Assembly (NCBI GenBank): GCA_038216655.1
Contig: JBBQPZ010000020.1
Location: 1-64,000, forward strand
DNA from: JAFDWR01 sp038216655
Lineage (GTDB): Bacteria; Armatimonadota; Fimbriimonadia; Fimbriimonadales; Fimbriimonadaceae
Length of the DNA: 64,000 bases
Reading direction: 5' to 3'
Made by a program: the position numbers and the translations under genes. Below the pieces are notes generated by a model. That model was given only the letters and a program-made list of their open reading frames with translations, did not search any database and was not told where the DNA came from. How positions within the stretch are numbered: the first letter of the stretch is position 1; each line of letters starts with the position of its first letter. Positions 25,166 to 33,900 of the stretch are shown here, one piece after another.

Positions 25166-25978
25166 TTAGCGCTTGCGGCGCGTGTTGGTGGTCGCTTTCG
25201 GCTTGGGATCTTCGCGAAGTACGAAGCGGGCATTCCGCTCTCTGTCCCCGTTGCGCAAGTGCAGGGTGAGACTCGGAGCGCACTCCATTTCCTTGCTGAC
25301 CGGTGCCTCGACGAGATAAAAGGCGGTTCGGTAGTCGCCAAGGCAGTAGTCGTAGCGCGAGGGCGCCTTGAGGAACTCCGGTCGCATCCCCGCCAGGCTC
25401 GGGGCGAGGGCAACCCACCAGGGTTCCATGAGCTTTCGCCAATGGTCGCTGGAGAGGTTCGCCAGCGGCGTGATCCTGGCCTCCACACGGGCATCGGTAT
25501 GGGTGGTGGTCAAGCTGTCGCTCAGGTCCAGCCCCCGTGAGATCGGCTTCTCGTAAGTCACGAGGGCTCGATCGAGGTCAAGGGAGCCCTGGCCCGGTTC
25601 AAGCCCGGAACCGTCCTGGAGGAGATCGGCCCTAGGAAAGGAAGAAATTTGTACGATGAAACTGACTTGCCTTTTCTGGGTTCGAGCCAGGTCGGACCAG
25701 CGCGCCGTCAGTTCATCGAGCGACCAATGTTCGGACTGGTTCAGGTAGCCGAGCCATCGCGAGGCGAATGCGGGCGAGATCAGGACGGCTTCTTCGACCG
25801 CTCGCTTCTCAAACCCGGTCGACCACTTGCCGAGCACGACGCGATCCCCACCCAACGTGCCCGGCAAGCCCTTGTGATGGGTGGCAAGCGATTCCCCCCG
25901 GGCCATTTCGAACACCAGCGGTCCTTCCGGAAACCGCAGTGTGCGCGCCATCGCCAACCCCAGCCATATCCCTATCAC
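25166..25978 (-). CDS. Conserved-looking hypothetical protein with N-terminal hydrophobic segment
   Basis: 270 residues from the GTG at 25978 (GGAAG about 10 bases upstream); longer frames would cross into the dihydroorotase gene on the other strand. The N-terminus VIGIWLGLAMARTLRF may be a weak signal or membrane anchor. The rest is soluble-looking with mixed alpha/beta character, ending in a basic KPKATTNTRRKR tail. No family recognised. It lies 20 bases upstream of xth and may share its transcript. Its start is 24 bases from the divergent pyrC start, leaving little room for separate promoters. Confidence 0.55.
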   Translation of the reverse strand: MIGIWLGLAMARTLRFPEGPLVFEMARGESLATHHKGLPGTLGGDRVVLGKWSTGFEKRAVEEAVLISPAFASRWLGYLNQSEHWSLDELTARWSDLARTQKRQVSFIVQISSFPRADLLQDGSGLEPGQGSLDLDRALVTYEKPISRGLDLSDSLTTTHTDARVEARITPLANLSSDHWRKLMEPWWVALAPSLAGMRPEFLKAPSRYDYCLGDYRTAFYLVEAPVSKEMECAPSLTLHLRNGDRERNARFVLREDPKPKATTNTRRKR

Positions 25979-26002
25979 ATTTACTTTCTTCCACAATGGG
26001 GC

Positions 26003-27328
26003 GTGGCATTCGATCTGGTGATTCGAAACGGCGTGGTCGCGACCAGCAAGCGGTCCGAGCGGGCGGATGTAGGAATTCGCGACGGCAAGATCGTTGAGAT
26101 CGGTGACCTGGCCTCCTCCCCCGCGTCTGAGGTGCTGGATGCCCGTGGCCTGCACATAATGCCGGGAGTGATTGACACCCAGGTCCACTTCCGCGAGCCA
26201 GGCTTGGAGCAGAAAGAGGATTTGGCCACCGGGACTCAGTCGGCTTTGTATGGGGGTGTCACGAGCATCTTAGAGATGCCGAACACGAACCCGACCACGA
26301 CCGACCCGGCGACATTGCAGAACAAGCTGGACCGGGCCGTGGGTCGCGCTTCTTGTCACTACGGGTTCTTCGTTGGGGCATCGACCGAGAACGCGGAGCT
26401 TCTCGGCGAGTACGAGAAGCTTCCGGGCACGCCGGGAATCAAGATTTTCATGGGCTCCTCGACGGGCCCCTTGCTCGTCGGGGACGATCAAGCGCTGCGC
26501 CGAGTGCTCATGCATGGGAAGAAGCGTTGCCCGATCCACGCCGAGGACGAGCCTCGGAATCGAGAGCGGAAGGCGCTGATCTCTTCACATCCTTCACCGA
26601 TCGAGCACCCGTTCCTGCGTGATGCCGAGTCGGCCCGGCTTGCCACGGAGCGCATCTTGCGGCTATCCGAGGAGACGGGGCGACCCGTCCACATCCTGCA
26701 TGTCTCGACGGGAGACGAACTCCCATTGATCCAGGCCGCGAAGCGCCAGGGCCTCGGCACGACGGCCGAGGTCACCCCGCAACACCTCTGGTTCGCCGCT
26801 CCGGAGTGCTACGAACGCCTCGGCACCCTCGCCCAGATGAACCCGCCGATTCGCTCCGCCGAGCATCGTGCGGCGCTTTGGACAGCGCTGGCGGCGGGCA
26901 CGTTCGACGTCTTCGGTAGCGACCACGCGCCGCACACGCTGGAGGAAAAGGCGAAGCCCTACCCTGAGAGCCCGAGCGGCATGCCGGGGGTGCAGACCAT
27001 GCTGCCGGTCCTGCTCACCTTCGTGGCCCAGGGTCGGCTGGATTTGGCGACGGTGATCCGGATGGCCTGCGAGACTCCCGCCGACCTCTACTCGATCCAA
27101 GGCAAGGGACGATTGGCCGTCGGATACGATGCGGATTTGACCTTGGTGGATATTTCGAAGTCGTATGTGTTCGAGCGCTCGAGGGTGAAGAGCAAGTGCG
27201 GCTGGAGCCCCTACGAGGGGGAGACTCTCACTGGTTCGGTGGAGCATGTGGTTCTCAACGGCAGCTTGGCGTTGCGCGATGGCGAGGCGGTCGGCTCTCC
27301 CGCCGGGCGGATGCTGGAATTCGCTTAG
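26003..27328 (+). CDS. pyrC: Dihydroorotase (class I)
   Basis: 441 residues from the GTG at 26003; upstream codons in this frame shadow the opposite-strand gene. The binuclear metal site begins at GVIDTQVHFREPGLEQKED, with HILHVSTGDE as the His pair, and GSDHAPHTLEEKAKPY holding the catalytic Asp. PSGMPGVQTMLPVLLT and the C-terminal DADLTLVDIS complete the amidohydrolase fold. The enzyme closes carbamoyl-aspartate to dihydroorotate in pyrimidine synthesis; hydantoinase-type paralogs are similar, but FREPG supports PyrC. No other pyr gene is adjacent. Confidence 0.9.
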   Translation: MAFDLVIRNGVVATSKRSERADVGIRDGKIVEIGDLASSPASEVLDARGLHIMPGVIDTQVHFREPGLEQKEDLATGTQSALYGGVTSILEMPNTNPTTTDPATLQNKLDRAVGRASCHYGFFVGASTENAELLGEYEKLPGTPGIKIFMGSSTGPLLVGDDQALRRVLMHGKKRCPIHAEDEPRNRERKALISSHPSPIEHPFLRDAESARLATERILRLSEETGRPVHILHVSTGDELPLIQAAKRQGLGTTAEVTPQHLWFAAPECYERLGTLAQMNPPIRSAEHRAALWTALAAGTFDVFGSDHAPHTLEEKAKPYPESPSGMPGVQTMLPVLLTFVAQGRLDLATVIRMACETPADLYSIQGKGRLAVGYDADLTLVDISKSYVFERSRVKSKCGWSPYEGETLTGSVEHVVLNGSLALRDGEAVGSPAGRMLEFA

Positions 27329-27372
27329 CCGGGAGCGCTTAGCCGGAGCGCCGACACTCCTGTCGGCTCTCC

Positions 27373-27470
27373 GCTTGAAGTTGTCATCCCGACCAAGTCC
27401 GCCCATGAGATTCAACTTTGACCGATACCCGTATGCGGACGCGCGGAGGGACCTGACCGGAACCGACTCT
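27373..27470 (+). repeat. Possible degenerate third copy of the GTCATYCCGA repeat
   Basis: Starts GTTGTCATCCCGA, like the ends of the other copies, and includes GGAGGGACCTGACCGGAA, close to GAGGGACCTGACGG in copy A. The right end is not clear. Confidence 0.3.
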
Positions 27471-27563
27471 TGCTCGTCTCCTTTACATCCTCTTCACCCT
27501 TGCACGAGGCTGTGAACTGCCAACTAACTGGATCGGTCAAGAGTGGACAGGTAATGTCGCGAT

Positions 27564-27815
27564 ATGGAGCGAGATGTCTCGTTTCGAGATTACGAGTCGG
27601 CGCGGGACGCGGCTGCCGTGCTTCTCATTCTAGGAATCGGTGCCCTTACCCTCAGCGTCGGCACCTTCCTTTATTGCCTGCCGGAATTCGGGCCGCTGGG
27701 CTGGTTTGCCTACTTCCTTGGACCAATAACCCTTTCGATTGCGATCGCCACCCTCCCCTTTGGGAAAAAGAAGAGCCGTAAGGCTAAGGCTCTTCGACGC
27801 CGCCTGCACCGGTGA
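27564..27815 (+). CDS. Small membrane protein
   Basis: 83 residues with two hydrophobic helices (AAVLLILGIGALTLSVGTFLYC and LGWFAYFLGPITLSIAIATL) and a strongly basic tail (GKKKSRKAKALRRRLHR), so the C-terminus should stay in the cytoplasm. No family recognised and no clear Shine-Dalgarno. Within its 3' end AAGAGCC...GGCTCTT can form a hairpin. Moderately likely to be real from its helix pattern. Confidence 0.5.
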   Translation: MERDVSFRDYESARDAAAVLLILGIGALTLSVGTFLYCLPEFGPLGWFAYFLGPITLSIAIATLPFGKKKSRKAKALRRRLHR

Positions 27816-27827
27816 TGAAATCGAGAA

Positions 27828-27960
27828 TCAAGGTGCCACTCGCAGGATACGGAAACCGATGCCTCTGCCCGTCTCAGGCCCAGAAACGGAGCCAGGATGG
27901 TTGACAAATCTCCTCCCGAAACTCCATAGAGGTGGATGCAAACGGATCACCCTCCGAGTC
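27828..27960 (-). pseudogene. C-terminal remnant of a formylglycine-generating-enzyme-like (SUMF1) gene
   Basis: Read on the minus strand, the frame ending at the TGA (27828-27830) gives RRVIR, then WSFGRRFVNHP, then TGRGIGFRILRVAP. This matches the end of FGE-sulfatase domains (R-V-x-R-G-G-S-W ... R ... GFR). The RGGSW part is garbled (RLHPPLWSF) and nothing upstream continues the domain, so only about 40 codons survive. There is no start codon or ribosome site. Probably what is left after a deletion. Confidence 0.5.
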
Positions 27961-28152
27961 TCGTAACTGTGCAATCGCGCAATGAAACGAGTGAATTCAG
28001 TGCAAATGCGTTTTTAGGTTCAAAATCGCCGAAATCTTGCACAAACTCTGCGCCATTTTCTGCAGATCTGAACCTAAAGGCGTGTGCAAATTGTGCCAAT
28101 TGAGAGTTTGATATTCCCAATCGGGCGAAGACCGAGACTGTAAGCTGGAACC
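27961..28152. other. AT-rich gene-free stretch before the dinB-like gene
   Basis: The base composition drops clearly in AT-rich words. TTTAGGTTCA (about 28011) and TGAACCTAAA (about 28068) form a 10-base inverted pair about 55 bases apart. No ORF. Promoter of the following + strand genes is expected here. Confidence 0.4.
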
Positions 28153-28674
28153 ATGAACGATTGGCTTCAGGATGGATTCGCCTACGATCGTTGGGCCAAC
28201 GAAATTTGGCTGCGTACCCTGGAACAACGCGGCATCGACCTGATTCCCTTTGAGAATTTGATCGGCTTGCCAACCATGTACCCGGACTTTGGCGTGGAAC
28301 CGCGACTTCGGATTGCGGACGTGTTCTGCCATATCCTGTTCGCTCAGCAAATCTGGCTCGGTCGGTGTGTTCAAGATTCGGAACCTGCCGTCGGGTCGGC
28401 TGCGAATCGGCTGCCAGCTCTGAACGAGGCCTGGATACGCGCCATCGAATCGATCGCACCGGCGAGGATGATCGCCTACCGCAACACTTCGGGGACGCCA
28501 TTTGAGATGCCTTTCGGAGATATCGCACGGCATGTGATCGATCACGGTACTTACCATCGCGGTCAGATTCGGGAGATTTTTGACGCGATCGACCCTCGTG
28601 GCAAACCACCCGAGACAGGATTCATCGGCTTTGCGATGGTCCGCGAAGCCGCAAAGGCGGCGGGTAACCTTTGA
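28153..28674 (+). CDS. DinB-family protein
   Basis: 173 residues. A four-helix bundle is expected with the metal-binding histidines of DinB/YfiT proteins: His in RIADVFCHILFAQQIWLGR (about residue 62) and the paired HxxxH of ARHVIDHGTYHRGQI (about 130-142). Family members are thiol-dependent S-transferases or of unknown use. Its stop lies 4 bases before the phosphoglycerate mutase start, so the two genes form an operon. Confidence 0.88.
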   Translation: MNDWLQDGFAYDRWANEIWLRTLEQRGIDLIPFENLIGLPTMYPDFGVEPRLRIADVFCHILFAQQIWLGRCVQDSEPAVGSAANRLPALNEAWIRAIESIAPARMIAYRNTSGTPFEMPFGDIARHVIDHGTYHRGQIREIFDAIDPRGKPPETGFIGFAMVREAAKAAGNL

Positions 28675-28678
28675 ATCG

Positions 28679-29284
28679 ATGTCGAAGCTAATCCTTGTCC
28701 GCCACGGTCAGTCGCTCTGGAATCTTGAGAATCGCTTTACCGGCTGGGTGGACGTTCCCCTCACCGAGCAAGGTTATGCGGAGGCTCGCCGGGCGGGCGA
28801 GCGGCTAAAGGGTTTGCATATCGACGTGGCTTACACAAGCAACCTGTCGCGTGCTCAGGAGACGCTTCGGACAATTCTCGAAACTCTGAACCTGAAGGTC
28901 CCGGTGATTCGGGATCAGGCGCTTAACGAGCGGCACTACGGACAATTGCAGGGGCTCAACAAGGAGCAGACGGCGGTGAAGTACGGTGCGGAGCAGGTCC
29001 AAATCTGGCGGCGTAGCTTCGACGTCCCGCCCCCCGGCGGCGAGGCGCTGAAGAACACCGCGGAGCGCACCCTTCCCTTCTTCGAGAACTGCATCCTCGG
29101 TGATCTTAAGCAGGGCAAGAACGTGCTCGTCGCCGCGCACGGCAACTCCAACCGTTCGATCGTGATGAAACTTGAGAACATGACTCCCGACGAGATCCTG
29201 AGCTTGGAGCTCGCGACCGGCATCCCCCGTGTTTATGATCTTGATGCCGAAGGCAATGTCCTCCGCGTCGAAGTCCTGGAATAG
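28679..29284 (+). CDS. gpmA: 2,3-bisphosphoglycerate-dependent phosphoglycerate mutase
   Basis: 201 residues from the ATG at 28679. LILVRHGQSLWNLENRFTGW carries the catalytic His of the phosphohistidine motif. The second His lies in VLVAAHGNSNRSIVM, and ALNERHYGQLQGLNK is the dPGM-specific stretch. It is shorter than the approximately 230-250 residue enzymes but keeps all active-site parts. It interconverts 3- and 2-phosphoglycerate in glycolysis. The longer upstream frame overlaps dinB and is not used. Its stop abuts the stop of the convergent crtI-like gene with no gap. Confidence 0.93.
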   Translation: MSKLILVRHGQSLWNLENRFTGWVDVPLTEQGYAEARRAGERLKGLHIDVAYTSNLSRAQETLRTILETLNLKVPVIRDQALNERHYGQLQGLNKEQTAVKYGAEQVQIWRRSFDVPPPGGEALKNTAERTLPFFENCILGDLKQGKNVLVAAHGNSNRSIVMKLENMTPDEILSLELATGIPRVYDLDAEGNVLRVEVLE

Positions 29285-30724
29285 CTACTTGATCAGCTCA
29301 GCGGCGAACTGGCCGCTGAGCGTCACCATCGGCAGCCCGGCTCCGGGCTGCACCGATCCTCCCGCGTAGAAGAGATTGCGATAGCGGTCGTCCGTCAATC
29401 GGCCCGGGAACAGGCCCCAGAGCCTGTGTCGCTCGTCAGGGCCGTAGAGTGAGCCCCGATAGCTACCATCGCGGCTTTCGAAGGTCTCCGGGGTTTGTAC
29501 GCGCTCGAACTCCATTGGGTGGGCGGAGATGTAGATGCCCGCCCGTTCCAGCACGGCGAGGGTGCGTCGCCTGTATTCCGCGGTCTCGCGATCCCAGTCG
29601 ATCCCCTTGACCTTGGCCGGTGAAGTCACGACCGCGAAGACGTTGCTCGACCCCTCGGGCGAGGAACTGGGATCTACTTCGGCAACATCGTTCAGGTAGA
29701 CGATCGGTGCCTGAGGGAATGAGTTGTTACGGTATAGCTCGGAGAACCCCGATTCGTAGTTCTCGGGAATGACCAGCGTGTGGTGGCTCAGGCCGTCCAC
29801 GCGACCCCGGAGTCCCCAGTGGAGGGTGAAGTAGCTGTAGCTGGGCTCTAGGTCGCAGGGTTCGCCCATCCAGGATTGGGCGGTGTATCGATCCGCGGCG
29901 CAGATGACGATCTCGGCTTCGATCCTCTCGCCGCTTCGCAAGACGGCCGCGGTAATCCTTCGATCACGAGATTCTAGTTTCTGGACGTCGGCGTCGAATC
30001 GGAACTCGACGCCCAACTCGCGGGCGAGGCGTTCGAACGCCGCGGGGATCGCTCCGACCCCGCCTTCGGGATAGAAGACGCCCTCAGTGAGCATCAGATA
30101 CGGGATCATGAAAGCGCCGATCGACTTGCTCTCGTACGACTGGCCGCCGTAAGACGGAAAGCCGTAGAAGAACCCTTTGAGGAACCTGCTCTCAAACATA
30201 CCGTCGACGAGTTGCTTGTACGATTTACGGAAATCGAACGGAAGGGCCGTCTTGACAAGGTGCGGGTCGGCGAGTTGCCAGGGCTGGTGGTAGGGGCGTC
30301 GGAAGACGCTCGCATCAACCTCTTTGGCCACCTTCCCGACCTTCGCCATGAGCACTTTGAACGGCTCAACATCGTCCGGCGCGATCAGCTTTAGGACCTT
30401 GATGCAGGCTTCGAGGTCCGCCGGGAGGTCGATGGGACTCTCGCGCTCGAAGTAGACGCGAGTGATCGGGTCGAGTCGCTTGAATCGGAGGTAGTCCTCC
30501 ATGTTCCGTCCCGCTCGCTCGAAGACGGCTTGATACAGCCGAGGCAGGATGATGATCGAGGGGCCTAGGTCGAGACGATATCCGTCTACGAGGAGGCGAC
30601 CGGCCTTACCGCCAGCCTGCCCCTGTCGCTCGAGGACGAGAACGTCGTGACCGGACAGGCGAGCATGAATGGCGGCACTAAGCCCAGCCTGCCCCGCCCC
30701 AATGACGACCACGGAATGGCCCAA
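29285..30724 (-). CDS. FAD-dependent phytoene desaturase-like oxidoreductase
   Basis: 479 residues. The N-terminal FAD dinucleotide fold is VVVIGAGQAGLSAAIHARLSG, then ERQGQAGGKAGRLLVDGYR and LDLGPSIIILP, as in CrtI/CrtN/CrtD carotenoid desaturases. The C-terminus YAGGSVQPGAGLPMVTLSGQ closes the FAD site. It could desaturate phytoene or act on another isoprenoid, perhaps as a ketolase or isomerase. No crtB is nearby, so the substrate is open. It starts 3 bases after a 59-codon membrane protein gene, implying an operon. Confidence 0.88.
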   Translation of the reverse strand: MGHSVVVIGAGQAGLSAAIHARLSGHDVLVLERQGQAGGKAGRLLVDGYRLDLGPSIIILPRLYQAVFERAGRNMEDYLRFKRLDPITRVYFERESPIDLPADLEACIKVLKLIAPDDVEPFKVLMAKVGKVAKEVDASVFRRPYHQPWQLADPHLVKTALPFDFRKSYKQLVDGMFESRFLKGFFYGFPSYGGQSYESKSIGAFMIPYLMLTEGVFYPEGGVGAIPAAFERLARELGVEFRFDADVQKLESRDRRITAAVLRSGERIEAEIVICAADRYTAQSWMGEPCDLEPSYSYFTLHWGLRGRVDGLSHHTLVIPENYESGFSELYRNNSFPQAPIVYLNDVAEVDPSSSPEGSSNVFAVVTSPAKVKGIDWDRETAEYRRRTLAVLERAGIYISAHPMEFERVQTPETFESRDGSYRGSLYGPDERHRLWGLFPGRLTDDRYRNLFYAGGSVQPGAGLPMVTLSGQFAAELIK

Positions 30725-30727
30725 GAC

Positions 30728-30907
30728 CTAAGCCCGGGCACGCACGGGCGAGCCAGCGCGATCTTCTAGATCCGCCAATTGGTCCGCAATGCGGTCTCTC
30801 AACGACTCGGCATCCTCTTCGTCGCAAGCTTGGCGTAGACGCTGAGCAATAAGGACCGTTGAGGCCCCTAATGCGAATCCGATGAGCAGTCCGGTTGGAA
30901 ACTTCAC
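30728..30907 (-). CDS. Tiny single-pass membrane protein upstream of the crtI-like gene
   Basis: 59 residues from the GTG at 30907. The hydrophobic start PTGLLIGFALGASTVLIAQRL is followed by an acidic, coiled-coil-like tail with many D, E and R residues (DEEDAESLRDRIADQLADL). It is 3 bases upstream of the oxidoreductase start, so translation is probably coupled. The layout resembles YtxH-type small envelope proteins, but the family is not certain. Confidence 0.6.
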   Translation of the reverse strand: MKFPTGLLIGFALGASTVLIAQRLRQACDEEDAESLRDRIADQLADLEDRAGSPVRARA

Positions 30908-30939
30908 CTTAGGTTAGTTTTACCCCGTAGGCTCAGCAA

Positions 30940-30973
30940 CAAAAAAGCCGCCCCGGAATATTCCGGGGCGGCT
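30940..30973 (-). terminator. Terminator of the giant secreted-protein gene
   Basis: A perfect inverted repeat AGCCGCCCCGGAA / TTCCGGGGCGGCT with a 2-base centre is followed on the minus strand by TTTTTT. It lies 16 bases beyond the stop of the 1640-residue gene. Confidence 0.95.
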
Positions 30974-30988
30974 GCCTCTTCACGGCGA

Positions 30989-33900
30989 TCAGGGCTTGAC
31001 TGTGAGGAGGGCGGAGACCGTCTTCCCGTTCAGCGTTACCGATATCGTCGTCGAGAGGATGCGACTCACCTTCTTCGTCAGAATCGCGGACTTGGTGCCG
31101 TGATTCGTGTTCGCGGGGATGGTGAGGATGTTGTTACCCGGGGTGGCGATGAGTACGGAACCGTTGGCTCCGTAGTTCAGCGTCAAGTTCATCGGCGAGT
31201 TACCGATCACCGAGTCCAGCGTGACCGTCGCGTTGAACGTTCCCGTTCCTCGCAGGGTTGCCGGGGTGAGCACGATGGAGACGACTCCAAGCGGCTTCAC
31301 CGTCAGCACGGCGCTGGAAGTATTCGGGCCATTGATGGCGCCAATGTATCCCTTGATCGTGACTGACTTAGTCGAGGTGACGTTCGCCGTCGTGACCTGG
31401 AACGTTGCCTGGGTCTGACCCGCGGGCACCGTAACCGAAGCCGGAACAGAAGCCGCCGAAGGCAGATTGCTGTTCAGGTTGATCGCCAGACCACCCACCG
31501 GCGCAGCGCCGATCAAGGTGACCTTACCGGTCGAGTTCTGCAGGCCACCAACCACCGAGGTGGGGTTCAGCGTGAGCGTGAACCGCATGGCTTGGACCGT
31601 CAGGACTCTATCGATGTTGGGCGATGAGCCACCACGATTTGCGCGGATGATCACCGTGGTGTCGGCGGGCTGGGTCGTCGTCGTCACCGGGAACGTCGCG
31701 CTGGATTGACCAGACGGGACGGTAACCGATGCAGGGACAGTTGCCACGTTCGTGTTCAGCGAGAACAGGAACACCTTCGCGCCACCCGTCGGGGCCGGGC
31801 CGCTCAGTTGAACGGTTCCGGTCGCCGCGTTGCCGCCGACCACAGGGTTCGGAGCAATCGTGAGGCTATTGAGTTGGATCGCGCTGATGAACAGCGTGCC
31901 CTGCACCGAGGAGAACAGGAATCCGTTCTGAGCTTGGCGCGTGGCGGTGACCTTCCGGTTGGTGTTCGAAGCTTCGTACATCGTGTTGACCACGAAGCCC
32001 TGCGAACGATCGCCCGTCACGAAGGACAGGATCACGTTCGTGGTTCCGCTGCCACTCGGGGTAACGATAGTGTAACCCGCCGTTCCCGCGTTGATGGAGA
32101 GCTGAACGTCGAATCCAGCGCCAGCTTCACCGTCGAGCAGAACCGTTCCTGCCGCAGCCGAGCCACCAGCCACCGTGGTGGGCAAGAAGCTAACCGCGAC
32201 GATCTTGGCTTGCGTCAAGGTCAAGGTCTGCGAACGACCCGCACCGAGAAGCGACGCCGTGATCAGCGTGTTCGTCGGTTGAACGACACCGTGGCTACCG
32301 ATGGGGAAGACCGCGGAAGTCTGACCTTCCGGAACGGTCACCGTCGGGGTCGTCGGGAGGACGATCAAGGCAGGCGAGTCGGTGATCAGATCGATCGTCA
32401 CCCCACCGGTTGGAGCCGGCTGAGCGAGCGTCACACGGCCCGTGGAGGTGTTGCCACCCACCACGCTGGTCGGCGTCAGAGCGAGCGTCTGAAGCCAAGG
32501 CACGACCGTGATCTGAGCGATTTTGAAGCTACCCGTGTAGGTGGCCTTCGCCTGAACCTGGGTACTCGTCGCCACCGGGTAGGTGTAGAGCGTGAAGTCC
32601 ACACTCGTCAGTCCTTCCGGAACGGTGATCGTCTGTGAGCCGATCGGGTTTGCCGGATCGGGCGAGAACGAGGCCGCGCTCGTGTCGGTCAGGTCGACCT
32701 GGACGTCCGCGCCACCCGGAGGTGCCGCACTGGTCAGGGTAACCGTACCGGTCGTCGTAGCGCCGAGGCCACCGGCAACCGTCGTCGGGTTGAAGGAGAG
32801 GCCTTGGATCGCTGCCGATCCAACACGGAGCTTTACAAGGAAGCCATCGCGCTGGTAGTTGACCCCGATCGTCTGCGGAAGGGTGAACGGACTTCCCGTG
32901 AGGGCTCCGTAAAGGATGCCACCGACTCCCGTAAGGCCCGCCGCATCGCCGAATCGCTTGAAGGCGAGTTCGGTGATCATTGCATCCGGGAGGGCACCGT
33001 TGGTGATAACCGGTGTACCCGCCACATTGAAGTAGAAGCGGAACGAATCCGTCCAGCCCGAAGCCCAGACGTCTCCGAAGCGATCGACGTACGGAGCGTA
33101 CACGACGTCGTCCAAGTTCCCACCAAGGTAGGTTCCGTAGACCAGAGTGGTCGCCGTGTCGTTAAGGACGTTGAGCCAAGGCTCCACGGTCGGGAGTTCA
33201 CCCGGAGCGGGCGAATCGTTGACCGGGTCAATGGCATCACCGGTGGTCTGCACGGTGGGAGGATCTCCCGGCGCGTAGGCCGTCGGGTCCGACGGGGTCG
33301 GAGGATCGTTCGGCGGGAACTGCAGTCCGAAGTGGATGTTTCCGGTCACGAACGCAAAACCTCGACTGTCAACTCCGATACCCGCAGGCGGGCAGTCGCC
33401 GATGTTCTTCAGGTTCGTCGAGTAGACGATCTGTGAAGCATCCTGGTTGAGTTTGGTTACAACCGTCAGCGGGCCATTGCTGAAGACTTCTCCGTACACA
33501 CCGCGAGTTCGCGGATAGTTGAACGAGTGGGAAACTCCCGTGATGTAGGCATTGCCTACCGCATCGACGGCGATCGACGAACCGGTTTCGTAACGCGCAC
33601 CTGAAAGGTCCGTGTTTGTTCCACCCGCCACGTCGTCGTTGTTGCCACCGACCAAGCACGAGTACATCATGGTCACGCCGGTTTCGTCGTACTTGCGAAC
33701 GAAGAGGTCGTTGTTCTTTAGGAAGCGACCGCCAGCGAAGACGAGCGGTGTGGTCTGGAAGACCGGACTGCCACCGACCGACGTATCGCTGTTGCCTTGG
33801 AAGCGGACCGTACCGGCAAGGTAGGCGCTACCTACCGAGTCGACCGCAACACCCGTCACATCAACCTTTGCTCCACCGCTGCCCGTTACATAGAAGCTCG

